Shown here one piece after another: positions 23,370 through 35,882 of a stretch of 64,000 bases of DNA. The translations under genes were made by a program, and so were the position numbers. The stretch's first letter is position 1. Every line of letters starts with the position of its first letter. The notes below the pieces were generated by a model. That model saw nothing but the letters and a program-made list of their open reading frames with translations. It was not told where the DNA came from and did not search any database. Source of the DNA: Polytrichum commune (Eukaryota; Streptophyta; Polytrichopsida; Polytrichales; Polytrichaceae); NCBI GenBank assembly GCA_950295325.1, contig OX485807.1, positions 28,865,666 through 28,929,665 of the forward strand, written 5' to 3'.

Positions 23370-26194
23370 TCATAAACCGGTGACACTTTGGCATGCATCC
23401 TTGGTTGCATCCACTGGTGACCGAGACCTTAAGAGACTGTCCAAATATGACTCTTCTTCATTGCCCTTCTCGGGTTTCAAAATCTCGATGATAGCCCTGT
23501 AGTGGTGTGATTGATCTGTGAAAGTACAATTGCTGCATAAGTACAAAACCTAAGTGACTGTAGAACCAAAAGTGAAACAAACTGGAGCACCATTATTCTC
23601 CTGGTCCACTCAATTATCTTTGTAAACATATCCCTCCATGAATCATGTTTATAACTAGTATCAAATGATACCTTGTATTTTGTGACCAAGGACATCGGCA
23701 AGGCGTATTGAATTGTTCTTCTCTTCATTCTTAAATTTTGCCTTCACTTGTCTCCTAGTCCTTCCTGGAAATAAATTTTGGATCAACTCAAAATCTGTTC
23801 CAAACTGCTGTAGTGCCTGTTCACAAGAACGTAAAAACAAGTAATCGGCATTGAGGTGTAATTTTCCAGAAAAAAAGAAAAAGAAAAACTCAAAGTTATC
23901 AAGCAGTTATCAAGCTCACTCGCCTCCCTAATGTAAGCCAGTAGTTTTCAAAGATGAAAAAGAAACCTTAGATGATTGTGTCAGTCAAAGGACATCAACT
24001 ATATCAGTGCACAACAATTGTAATGTCAGATTCTCAAATTAAGTGCTAATTGTTTATCAGGTATCCTTCCAAACCTAAGGTTGCAGAATGTTCACCTGAC
24101 TAATAGCAAAAAATCAAAAACAACCTCAAATTTACTTTGCTGGGTTACAAGATGCTGAGCACCTCCTAAAATAGTTAATTTGGTTCTGGATTCAATATGA
24201 CACCCATTGCTGAATTTGATAAGTGAAAGTATGTAGCAATTATCAGCTCTTAAACATCTCTTCAAAGACCGAAATTTATTGGAAAAAGAAAAAGAAAAAG
24301 CTTCTAGAATGATTTACTTTATAAGGGTACATACTTTGTAGAACAATTCAGTGTCATCTTTTCGCCACCTTTCCACAGGGGTTCGATTGGAATACGAATT
24401 GTAATTGAGCTTTGACCTCGTCTCTTCCACCCGGCGGTAACTTTCTGTGTCCTCTCGTGTGCTCTCTTGAGCACCCACAACCAGACTCTGCTGATTGATG
24501 ACGATACGCCCATTCACAACCTGCACTTGAGGGGTCAAGGCAGATGTAGAGGGCCTGCAAACAGAAAACAGAAAGAACATAGCTATGGCCACTCAGAACT
24601 AGCAAGCACAAGAAGTCCTTCCAACAGGACAAGCCACCTTGTGAAACCTGAACTCAAAGCAATCACTCATCCCGAGTTTTAATGAGGTTTATGTCCAATA
24701 AACTTATGTCATTCCTGATTAACATTGTTGGTTCCAAAACAAATTCCCACTATTTTAGGAATTAGTAACCATAATATATATGTAAATTTGCATACACATA
24801 AATGTTACTATAGTATAGGTAGTAGACACTACTGATAGAACCACATTAGTACTTTAATGAATCTTACATCCACATATTCTGATTTTATCCTCTTTGCTTC
24901 TTTGTGAGACTCCAAATAGTAGATTTCCACATATATTATAAAAATGGCACTTGAAAATGACAACATTCTATTTCTAGAGTCACTTTGCAAGACAAGTTCA
25001 TCCACTCACATCACATTCATTCAAGGACAACGCTATGAACCTAAGATGCCAATGAAACCGAGAGCTCTGCTCCAGAGCAGAGCCCATAATAAATTATCGA
25101 GTGCTAAAGCTTATGTCCAACTAGAGTGTTGTAAAAATTGGCAACCCCCAATGAATACATCTGGTTGTCACGTCCACAGTCTCCAGTACTCAACCTTGTT
25201 ATGCGTGAGAAGAGAAATTGGAAATCTGTTTAAACTAAATGAAAAAGAACTAAGGGCTGCTTTGTGGAAAGGGGCAAAAAAGCTTACGTATCCTTCACCG
25301 AATTGCTTCTGGCTGCAGCATTGGAGGTTGAACCCTTGCCCTCACCACCATTTGCAGCTTTCTTAGCTGCTTCCTCCTTCTCCTCCCTTTGCTTCTGCAA
25401 ACTCACGGGTTGCACATCAACACAAATTCATTTTCATCCTGGAATCAACATGAACTCCATCTCACAAGTTTTACATGCAGCAAGAAAACAGACACATGAT
25501 GAACGAAATGTAAAAAGCTACGGTAAGCCTTATTCAGGAGCCAGAAACTCGTGCAACCCGAACAAACCCCCAAAAAATTCACTACCAATATAAATCATTC
25601 CTTCACCGCAATGAAACACACAAGCACAATTCTCCATGGCATTGTCTCTGCCCCTCTTACCCTCCTCTCTATGGCTTCTGCCCTCTTAATAATCTCCCGC
25701 ATTGTCAGCTGGGCCGCATCCGATAGGTCGGTCGACGCATCCTTCAATTCCTTCAGCGCAATTGGCTTCGCCTCCACCTCTGCCATCACCACAATCGATT
25801 CCCAAAACCTTACCTCAGCGCACAGTCGCGGATTCCCAAAACGCAAGCGAAACCTCACAAAACCCTCGCACCCTAGCGCCGGCAACAACAACAACACCCT
25901 CCCCGCCTCATCGCCGACCCAACCCAAAACCAGAACCACTTTCGCAAAACCCTAGAGTGGCAACAGAACATTCCTAACAACCCAAAAACGTATTTACCAA
26001 AACCCCTGCATCCCAAACCCCTGCATCCCAAACCCAAACCCAATCCCAATCCCAATCCCGATCCCAAACCCTAGAAGCTTTGCATCCGAATCCATACCTC
26101 GTCGCTTCCGGGACCCGGAGCCATGGACAATACGCCGCTTCCTGGCCTCCGTAACGGCCGCTTGCACCGCGGCATCATCAACTACGCCCGCCAT
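23370..26194 (-). CDS. BDP1: TFIIIB subunit B'' (BDP1), compact form
   Basis: Component of TFIIIB, which recruits RNA polymerase III to tRNA, 5S and U6 genes. Exons, 5' to 3': 26194-26098, 25779-25661, 25394-25288, 24554-24335, 23816-23672, 23515-23370. They total 834 nt (277 residues plus TGA), all GT-AG and in phase. The diagnostic core is the stretch PQVQVVNGRIVINQQSL followed by the extended SANT domain, about residues 166-214 (VERWRKDDTELFYKALQQFG, FPGRTRRQVKAKFKNEEK). The N terminus has basic residues (EARKRR, SRKRR) and a charged Lys/Glu-rich segment before the core. The C terminus is short (about 60 residues after SANT). Plant and yeast BDP1 proteins are usually clearly longer, so this is a minimal version or a short paralogue. 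The ATG at 26194 gives the only frame that splices onward. Its leader side abuts a large foldback element starting at 26341. Confidence 0.92.
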
Positions 26195-26340
26195 CGCCAG
26201 CAGGGGGCGTCACCCATGCCCTGGCTGATTGGGGGAGATTCTCATGCGCGGGGGAGACGATGGCTTTCCAATCCTCCGACACCCATTTCCATCGCTCCCT
26301 CCTCGTCTTCTTGCTTCCTTATAATCTATCTCGTCACGAA

Positions 26341-27753
26341 GGAGGACCTTAAGTACCCCCCACTCGGGGGGGGGGGAGATTCTGTCAGGGGGCAGCCCCC
26401 GACATTTTTTCTGCACCCGTCCGAAAACTGCTGCCCGCCCGCCCGATTTCGAAAAAACTAGTGTACTTGCATTTTTGAAGGCTACTTGTCCACAAATCCC
26501 ATATTGAGTGCACTTCATTTTCAAGGTCTCAAATCCAATATATATGTTCACTTCCATTGAGTAAATAAGCAGTTGACTAGATTTCATTTTCAAAGTGAAA
26601 CCGTCAATAAAGCATGTAATTAACTTGGAAGTCAAAAATATTACAAAATCCTCATTACCACTGAGGTTATAATTTTTGTGACTTACAATTGAAAGGGACT
26701 TTGTCATTCTAAAATGAAACTAAAATTTATGATTTATTTTTATTTTAAATTTTATTTTAAATTTTAAATTTTAAATTTTAAAATAAAATAAAATTATTTT
26801 TAAAAATTATTTCCATATTTTTTAATTAATATTTATTGTTTTAAATTAATATTTATATAATACTATATAATACTTTATCCTATACTATATTATCTAACAA
26901 TATCTAACAATATCTAATATAATATAATACCTAATATATATTTAATACCTTCTACAATCACAAAGTTTTTCATACGCATTTAAACTAGTTAAGTAAGATT
27001 GAATGCAACTTAGTCTAATAATTTCTGATTAATACTAATTAATCCTATTCAAGCCCAATTAAATCAGAAAAATTGCGTACCAAATTAATTAACCCTAATT
27101 AATTATAAAATTTACTTACTGTAATTAGTCATGATTTAAATGGAATTAACTTCAGTAAATACAATTTATGATTAATTAGGCTTAATTAATTTGGTAAGCA
27201 TATTTTCTGATTTAATTGGGTTTAATTAGGATTAATCAAAATATATTAGACTTGGTTGCATTCAATCTTACTTAACTAGATCAAATGCATATGAAAACTT
27301 TGTGATAGTAGAAGGTATTAATTATATTATATAAAAATAAAAAAATAAATCATAAATTTTAGTTTCATTTTAGAATGACAAAGTCCCTTTCAATTGTAAG
27401 TCACAAAAATTATAACCTCAGTGGTAATGAGGATTTTGTAGTATTTTTGACTTCCAAGTTAATTACATGCTTTATTGACGGTTTCACTTTGAAAATGAAA
27501 TCTAGTCAATTGCTTATTTACTCAATGGAAGTGAACATATATATTGGATTTGAGACCTTGAAAATGAAGTGCACTCAATATGGGATTTGTGGACAAGTAG
27601 CCTTCAAAAATGCAAGTACACTAAGTTTTTTCGAAATCGGGCGGGCGGGCAGCAGTTTTCGGGTGGGTGCAGAAAAAATGTCGGGGCCTGCCCCTGACAG
27701 AATATCCCCCCCCCCCCCCCGAAAAGTTCGTGGGGGGGTACTTAACGTCCTCC
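26341..27753. mobile_element. Complete foldback element, copy B (1.4 kb near-palindrome)
   Basis: Left end GGAGGACCTTAAGTACCCCC; right end read inward GGAGGACGTTAAGTACCCCC. Both arms (about 700 bp each) run through the GC-rich tip, the block homologous to copy A, and an inner AT-rich zone. They meet around 27140 with only about 30 bp unpaired, so one strand could fold into a very long hairpin. No transposase gene is present, and the open frames in the arms are repeat sequence. No exact target duplication was found. The left end is 147 bp upstream of the BDP1 ATG. Confidence 0.92.
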
Positions 27754-29585
27754 GTCCACATCCCCCCACCCCCACCATAAGGTCAACTTTGGTTCCAGAT
27801 AATTGAGGCGTGCCTCTGCGCTCTTATTTTGGCCCACTTATAAAGTTGAAAGGTCTTCTTCTTCTTCTTCTTGTGTGTATGCATTTTTGTTTTGTTATAT
27901 TTGTCTCGACCCAACAAGATTTTGGTGTTGGCACAACAATCTCCAAGTTGGGCATACTCAAATTTCATTAGTTCACGAGTGGGTTTGACCTTGAGACGTC
28001 GTGTTCTTGCACCTTGTCCATGTCCCAATTACACAACTATGTTCATAAGCATCTTAACTTAGTGGCATTGTGAGGCTTGTCTTATATTTAATCACTTATA
28101 AAGTAAAAGTTGCAAGCTTTCATTTGTGTGTGTTTTTGTTTTTATTTTTTGTTTCTTTGTTTCTTATGTTCATTGCGGGGATTGCAGTTCCTTACCATTG
28201 GTTCTCTTCTAGTAGATGGTCTTATGATCTATTAAAATAGTATATCTTAACTCATATTCATAAATTGTAAACATGTTTAGTGGAAGAGAGACCATGGTTC
28301 TTGTTCTTGTATGTTTGGTACACAACACCTTGACAAAGGCTTTGGTGTTGGGAATATCACATCCAAGTTTGGCCCCATAAAAGAGGGCAACCAAGGATGC
28401 TTCCAAGGAGAAGGTAGGCTCTTGGTTGCTAAAATCTTCTTTAATTGCTTTTGTATCAATTCTGTATCTTCTACGGATTTCAGCCTGGACAATAGAGTTA
28501 TCTGTAACGTCTTTGGGTTAAAGTCCTGGGTGAGTTTGAGAGCTTATGCATAAAGTTACTCAAGTTTTATTAAGACTTAAATCAACATGCTAAAAATAGT
28601 AGGTCCGAGCTATTAATAATCAGCTTTCTACAGATACATGCAATTAGGTTTCCCCACACTGAGGCCCCCACTAGAGCTTGAGTTGAGAGCTCAAAGAAAA
28701 GAGCCTTCTCATTGGCAAGGTGCCTCTTACACGTGCTTGTTCACTCAAATCCACTTTACACACAAGCTCTCAACTTGAGAGCTCATGTGTTTCTACTGCA
28801 CTTACAATGCTTAGATGGGTTTGGAGGCAACATATTTTTGAGGGCAACCTTAATTGCACGTATCAGTGTAGCTGTCAAATTATGATTGGTAGGCTGATCC
28901 GGGATTTAGGTCCTATGTGTCATCCTAGTTTAGAATCTAAAATGCCCTCAAAGTTTATGAATAGAAAGAGGAAGTGCATGGAATTTCAACTGAAGAGACT
29001 CTCTTGGGTGTGTAAAATTAGCAAAGACCAGAGCCTACTCCACCAAAATCCGGCACCTGAATGAATTGATTTGTGTTTTCCGAGGTAGAAAGCTCATGGA
29101 GATATGCCTCTCAACTAGGGGTACAATTTTGGGTTGATTCACTGTACAGTACAGGGGTCTCTTTGCATTGGGGGAGCACAGAAAACTAGCAGATTAGTTC
29201 AACATTACACAGGCAAATCTTGCTTGTCTCATGGTTCATTTGACAATCTACAAGTTTTTATGTTGACCATGCTTGTGATGCTCGCGAGTGTATGGTTTGT
29301 AGAGCTCTACATTCATCTAATTTAAAGATGCAGGTCCACAACTTCGATCATTGATCTATTGTGTACTTGTGTGGATGTCCTTCCCTGACATCCTCTCATT
29401 GCTCTGCTTTATTTGAGGTGTGACTATGCATTTTTTTGGGCAATTCAAGTGGGTAGGATTGTACTGTATTATAAACACCTCCTACAACCTTAAATGGAAA
29501 GAACTTTTACTGGTTCCGTAGACCTCTCACCTTGGTGATGCCATCGTCATGAGCCTTAAATGCCCAAGGGTTTTCAGTGACTTGA
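27754..29585. other. Gene-free stretch
   Basis: No recognisable gene. A (CTT)n run lies at about 27856-27873. Open frames such as 28209-28553 and 28720-29064 have no known domain. Confidence 0.5.
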
Positions 29586-29862
29586 GATGAACATTATCAC
29601 TATATTCGTTAATTTGAGACTTTCTCTTGTCTCAAATCAATATATGAACCACAACAACATGGTCTAATGTTTGGGTCGTCCTGCCTAAACCATCTTGATA
29701 TGAGTTTTTAATTGGGTTCTTGATATGAACACCCGCTTCAAAGTATTTGCATCTTACAACATTCTTCAATATCTGTGTGATTTTATCCATGTTCTTATAT
29801 TTGTAACTGTCTCAAAATGCCGAAAAAGTCCCAAATTAACGAATATAGTGATCATTGAAGTG
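29586..29862. repeat. Short inverted repeat beside foldback copy C
   Basis: Arms of about 32 bp: ATCACTATATTCGTTAATTT near 29596-29615 and its reverse complement near 29834-29853. They are separated by about 220 bp. It ends 15 bp before foldback copy C. It may be a separate small MITE or part of a nested insertion. Confidence 0.75.
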
Positions 29863-29876
29863 AAGGTTGCATTTGA

Positions 29877-30595
29877 TCACAAAGTTTTCATATGCATTTG
29901 ATCTAGTTAAGTAAGATTGAATGCAACTAAGTCTAATATATTTTGATTAATCCTAATTAAACCCAATTAAATCAGAAAATATGCTTACCAAATTAATTAA
30001 GCCTAATTAATTATGAATTATATTTACTGAAGTTAATTCCATTTAAATCATGACTAATTACAGTAAGTAACTTTTATAATTAATTAGGGTTAATTAATTT
30101 GGTACGCATATTTTCTGATTTAATTGGGCTTGAATAGGATTAATTAGTATTAATAAGAAATTATTAGACTAAGTTGCATTCAATTTTACTTAACTAGTTT
30201 AAATGCGTATGAAAACTTTGTGATTGTAGAAGGTATTAAATATATATTAAATATTAAATATTGTTATATGATACAGTATAGGATATATTATTATATAATA
30301 TAAAACTAATATTTTAATTTAAAAATATGAAAAAAATTAATTTTTAACAAAAAAATTTTAAATATTAATTTTTTTAAAATAAAAAATAAATCACGAATTT
30401 TAGTTTCATTTTAGAATGACAAAGTCCCTTTCAATTGTAAGTCACAAAAATTATAACCTCAGTGGTAATGAGGATTTTGTAGTAGTTTTGACTTCCAAGT
30501 TAATTACATGCTTTATTGACGGTTTTACTTTGAATATGAAATCTAGTCAATTGCTTATTATTCAATGTAAGTGAACATATATATTGGATATTGGT
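29877..30595. mobile_element. Foldback element, copy C (truncated)
   Basis: Contains the inner palindromic AT-rich zone of copy B (from GATCACAAAGTTTTCATATG) and part of one outer arm (TTTTAGTTTCATTTTAGAATG and onward). The outer left arm and the GC-rich tips are missing. Similarity stops at about 30590 near ATATATATTGGAT. The centre lies in the opposite orientation to copy B. It lies about 700 bp beyond the stop codon of the minus-strand RDR gene. Confidence 0.88.
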
Positions 30596-31314
30596 TGCAA
30601 GAGTAGAAATTGTATCACCTACTAGGGAAACAAACTGATTGAAATTGATATAAAGATCACAAATATAACCCTAAATTCTATTCCCATCACCAATTGAGGA
30701 CCTCATATTGACCACAATTGGACCAGGCTGCCAGGTGGAAACAATACCTTTGCATATTGTTGAGTTGTTTATTTAAAAAACTTTGCATTGCAAATTGTAT
30801 TTTAGGACTGCAGACTCCATACCCACATATGACTAAGCAAGGCTTTAAGAGCCTTGCATAGGAGCTAAGCATCAGCTACTCGCATTTTAAGTGCTCAAAG
30901 GCACCATAGTTGGCAGATCCACCAAGAGAGGGTCATGGGCAAGTTTTAGAATTGGAACCAAATTTGCATCATTGACATTGTTCATCTACATCAAGTTTGT
31001 TGCTTGTTTCAAATGCATATTGTGAATATCTCTTCTCCCCTTCTTGGGCTTGGGCAGTGGTTTCATTACATCTCTGGCCATTAAGCTAATCTGTGTAAAT
31101 AGCCTTGAAAATATTTATAAGAGGCAAAGTCTTTGCGGCATACATCTATAAATGCTATCGTCACATGCTTTTAACCCAGGTCCTGAAGCTGATAATTACA
31201 GTGGTATAGGAAGAGATGCCTGAACATGAAAGAGAAGTCTTCAAGAATATGATTGGTGATGTGCAACCTGTACACAGTTGGAGGGTGTGCCCATCAGAGT
31301 CATTTGAAGGAGAG
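30596..31314. other. 3' flank of RDR gene
   Basis: About 0.7 kb without recognised genes, directly downstream of the RDR stop on the minus strand. It probably includes its 3' UTR. Confidence 0.45.
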
Positions 31315-34300
31315 TTAATTTTCCTTGATCCTGAAAAGGATGTCACTGACCACCCAAGGGAAGCTCAGGAGGTGCAAGTTCACCTTTGTGGCGGCAGAGT
31401 ATTGATCATTGTAATGGAAGTAGTTAGGGTGATAGGTGACATGATACCAAGCGGAAGCCTTGGCAAAGTGATCTACTTCCCAACGCTCTTCCTCCTCCTC
31501 CTCATCGCCATGTTGACCAAAGAACCATGCACGAGCTTCTCGCTTCAGCAAATTTACTGCTAAATGAATCCTTTGCTTAACTTCCCCGAACTGCTTTCGA
31601 AAATGCCGTGACAACCGTAGAATGTTGCCACCCATCAATTCGGCCTCAGTCTCTATGCCATATTGGTTCATTAGTCCGATAAGCTTCACATCATATTCAT
31701 TTTTGTATGCAATGGCTTCTTCCACGTAATCTTCAAAACCAAATACCTGCAGAGATGAACTTGTGAGGTGAGATTGAATAGCAAGTGGATATGTTTGCAA
31801 ATCCTCAATAATCACAATCCCCTTCCCAAATTCGATTTCAAGACACAGTTCGGTCAAAACCCGCAAATGAGGCAAACTCCTCATATTATGTATGACTCGC
31901 ATTGAGGCTTGAGGTTTAGAAGGTGAAACCTGTAATTGCTGGTCATAGTACTTGGACATGGATTCTTCTAACATATTCAAGTCGGGGACTTTCTTAGTTG
32001 TTGCCTCTTTCACAGATCTGAACAGCTTTCCGATGATGCACTCAGAGCGGTATGTGGGTTTATCCTCTTTCTCCATGAAATCAGGATATTCAGTTGGTCG
32101 GAGGTTATTGGGTATGACTGCAGGTACGCCTGTTTTGCTGAAATCCACAGCAATAGAAAATAATTTGGCAAGATCTATGCACTTATCACTCCGGGCCTTT
32201 AGTGGCTCGTGGTCCGCGTGGACCACATGTGCATTCGAAATCTGCCCCAGGTTGTCATTGAGCCAATGGTCTAGGAAAAATTCCTGCAGCTCCTGCACAG
32301 ATATAATCATAGACACAATATTGTTACATACTCTATATATCCTTGATATAATCTTGTAACGGGTCATCAATATGCAGGCCAGCACGGCTACTGACCCAAA
32401 CCTGGAGACAAGGTTTTGAAAGGGATTACTGCTCATCCTTGTTACCTTTCGTGGGCTGCAGGAGTATATAGTTCTAATGATAGTAGAATCAATGATGCAA
32501 AAAGGGTTAAAGGTGCAGTTAAACTTGCTTCCACAGTAACCGGATGGTCTAGTGTTGTCCTCGGTGCAGGGGTGTAGTCCATCGGTTCCTCCATATTGAG
32601 TGGGATGAGAGACCTATCCCAGCTCACAAAGTATAAATCCCCATCCAAATCACTCCCGGAGCATTCGTTGGGATGTGGCCTGCACTTCCAATGTCCTGAA
32701 TATTAGATTAACTGCTGCTTTGAAGCCAGTTTCACAATCAGCAAGCAATGCTCAAAGGATGAATGATGTGTCAAGAAATTAAGCACCTGCGGCCCTTCTG
32801 TGGAAACACGAGGCAATTCACCATGTGTCGTAAGCCTGGGTGATTGACAGCCCGAAGAACGCGGACATCCCCAGGATGGAGACATGGATTCTTTGCCACC
32901 ACCACTTTTCCTGTCACCACACTTGCAACTATTTTACTGTCCCCTCCGTGGAAATTTTTGGGAAACTCATCCAACCCATCCTGCAGCTGGTGAAAGTTTC
33001 CTGAAGTTGGTGTAAGTTGGAGAAACACCTCCCCGTAGTTGAGCACGGCTGTCTCGTCAAGGCAGCCCATAACTAATGCCCCTGTTGGAACAAAGATGCG
33101 GGTTTTCGTGCGCAAGTTTAGTAACTGGTACGCTCGAAATGCACTCAGCATGCTCTTCAGGTAGGGTTCCGTATCCGGATGATATCCAATCTCGAGCATC
33201 TTTTTTACTGTACTGTGCGAGTCTCCTGAATGTGTTGCCTGCATCAGATGAATTAGGCTCTGTGTGACCAGATTAATGTAACGTAGAAGACCTCACCTTT
33301 CCCATGGATAGAAGGACGTTTTTTAAAGAATTTAAAACCTCTGCATTGAAGAGGTGACTGCCTGACTGACGGTGAGAAATGTAAGGATTCTGTGAATGCG
33401 GATCTCATCATCCTTGTCTTAACTTAAATACTGCAACTTTCTGTAAATGACCCGTAGAGTAAATCTACTATGATGCTATGGTATTCAAAAAAAGCTCAGA
33501 AAGTATCCAACTTTGAGAACTATGATTTCACGTTAGACTTCCATCCACAGTCCGCATTTAAAGAATGTACCTGTTAACGGCTGTAGAGGTTTAGGGTTTC
33601 GGGTTTAGCAAAACCTTCTTACAGCCTCCTTCTACACCGACACGCAAATTGTATAATGTCAAATGATTCTCCTTACCAACATGGCGTCGTCACATATTAG
33701 GCTGGAGGAGATACCTGCAACACCTCGAGGGCTACGACAGGGTCCTCTATCATGGCATCTAGGTGAGTAACCACACGTTCTTGCAGATTTTCGAAAACGT
33801 GGTCTTCAATCCCAAGTGTGGACAGCAGGGAGGTGATCTGCCGGTTCAGATAACAAGGCAGGAACCGAGCCCAGTTTAGAACCTCAAGGCCAATATGTGT
33901 GGAAGAGAACTTGCGCATGCTTGGGCGCAGCGAAAGCTTGTATAACGAGTATGGATCCACTGCCACCACACCCTTGTAGCCACCATAGCGGATCTGGAAA
34001 GCGGAAGGCACCATAGACACTCCCATTCGCCGGAGCCCATACTTTCGGGCGACTTGCTTGGCAAAGTCTTCGGAGATTTTGCCTATCCCATCACTGAAGC
34101 AATACTTTATAGATGTCCTCCTATCCACCCTCTCCACATCGTCAATGAGTTCCAGTTCTCGAGAAGGCACCTCGAGTGTAGGTGTGGAAGATGAGAAGCA
34201 TTGACCCATGCGAGCAGCGCACTGGGCTACGTTCCTGATTCTCAGAAAATCCCCCATCCATGCCCTAATATATGCAGGTGTTATGTTCCCTGTGGAGGCA

Positions 34301-35882
34301 AACATCCAGAAAGAACGCTCACGCAGTTGACTGGAGGAGAATGCCAGAAAATCATACTTTTTCCCTCCAAGCTTAACTCCCTCGCGCATCACCTGCAAGA
34401 ATCTATCATATACGCGGGAATGCCCATTGGCGAAACCTGTGGTAAGGGCGTAGGCCGATACTTCGTCCCAATCTTCCTCGACGAAGGACACACGAAGAAA
34501 GTTGTCTATCTTATTTTTGAACTTTCTTGTCACTCGGTTGGAGAGGTCAACCTCCGGGCCATAGCAGTGGACTGTGGTGGGAGTAATGGCGAGCCTGTGC
34601 ACACTCAGTAAGCTTTGTTCAAGCATCACGGAGCCGGAGATGGGGGTTCGCACTTTATTTCGTTGATATTTCTGCACGACGGAGGATAAGACTTCCACAG
34701 GATTCCAACAAACAACGGATTTCAGCTCCAACATCTGTCGAAGTCCAAGCTTCGCGTATTCGTGTGGAGTGGGAGGCTGTAATAATTTGTAAAATTCCCT
34801 TGTCAGATCACCAGGGATCAATTTCCCATAATGCACGAGCTCATTCACCTTGAACATGAGCTCAAATGCAATATTCATGTCCTCCGGTGCCTCCACTATG
34901 GGCACAAGCATTTGACGTGTCACCGTTGACACTCCAGATTGGAGATTCAGCTTTCGGTCATGGATCCGGTGCTCCGCTAACTTATAATCGGCCAGTTTCT
35001 TGAAGAGATCCTTTCGCCCTTCTAGTTTAAGGTATGGACACTCGAGAAGGTACGCCCAGGCCTGCCCTATGGAGCTGTTCGGTGTGAAGTCTGTGCTTCT
35101 CACCCACGGCTCTTCCATCGTTCCCTTGAAGTAACTATACATGAAGTCCACATCGTCCTCATCGTCTGCATGGTACGCTCTTTGAAAAACTCGCGGTGGG
35201 TTATGGATCTGCTCAAGAAGAAGTTTCCGTGAATTACACACGGGTAACTCATGGAGCATGAACACTTCTCGTCATTCTCTATGCAGACAGAGGGAAACGA
35301 GGAAATGCATGCAAATCCGGGGGCATCATTAGGGTATAGCTTTAATACCTGCATTAAGATGTAAAAATTCGTAGCCCGCGGTATGGTGGTAGGCTCGAGG
35401 GAGAAGATATCCTTGAAGTGAAACTCCAATTTGTACTCCGTCGCTTCATTCACAGTTAGGCTATATCTCACTCTCCTGCTATTAAAATCGACATCTGTGG
35501 TCACTGCTTTGGAGCTCGATGACCACAAAACCAGCATAGTGCTGTCCTTCTTCAAATAGCCAATGGATAGACTTCCGAGCTCAACGGTGATAAGGTTGTG
35601 CTTCGGCTTGTGCACGATCTCTCTGTCAGCCAGCTTAATGTGTATTGGCCTGTTCAGGAACCTCCGACCATATTCAGGTAACTGTACAGCTTTGAGAGCG
35701 CTGTCTTGATCTTCAAAGTGCACTACCGCTTGGCCATTAGATCTCCCATTTTTACTATTCCTCTTGATTTCGACGCTGTAGATTGCGCCTGCGCCAACAC
35801 GTGCCTCCAGAAACATGGCCAATTGCTTCGCACCTGCAGCCCATGGGATATTGCTCACAAACGTCTTGACACATCTCTCCAT
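31315..35882 (-). CDS. RDR: RNA-dependent RNA polymerase (RDR1/RDR2 type)
   Basis: Cellular RDR of the RDR-alpha clade, which converts single-stranded RNA to dsRNA for Dicer and small-RNA pathways. Exons, 5' to 3': 35882-35349, 35208-33715, 33238-32787, 32679-32529, 32292-31315. They total 3609 nt, giving 1202 residues; all junctions are in phase. The N terminus (about residues 1-90) is an RRM-like fold (TFVSNIPWAAGA, GQAVVHFEDQDSALKAVQL). The RdRP region includes VRSTDFTPNSSIGQ, YCFSDGIGKIS, FQIRYGGYKGVVAVDP and VVVAKNPCLHPGDVRVL. The catalytic DLDGD is at residues 837-841, encoded by exon 4. The C terminus keeps ASAWYHVTYHP and LHLLSFPW typical of the family. Intron 4 starts with GC (GAA|GCAAGT), the standard minor donor form; using it gives the family sequence VTVE-ELQEFF. 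The start is the first ATG; upstream in-frame sequence has only non-ATG codons. RDR1 versus RDR2 cannot be settled by eye. Confidence 0.95.

Noticed and set aside
24319-24632. Alternative minus-strand frames in the BDP1 core exon
   Set aside because: Out of frame with the SANT domain and with neighbouring exons.
26210-27806. Open frames in the foldback arms (also 124-411) giving near-identical peptides
   Set aside because: They are the same repeat read in both arms, end in GC-rich tips, and have no protein-family features.
34201-34611. Plus-strand open frame opposite RDR exon 2
   Set aside because: Antisense shadow of conserved RdRP sequence.
35209-35348. RDR exon 1 reading on through 35348-35209 as coding
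   Set aside because: That frame leaves the family alignment. Removing 35348-35209 as a GT-AG intron gives ILMQ-IHNPPRVF, as expected of RDR proteins.
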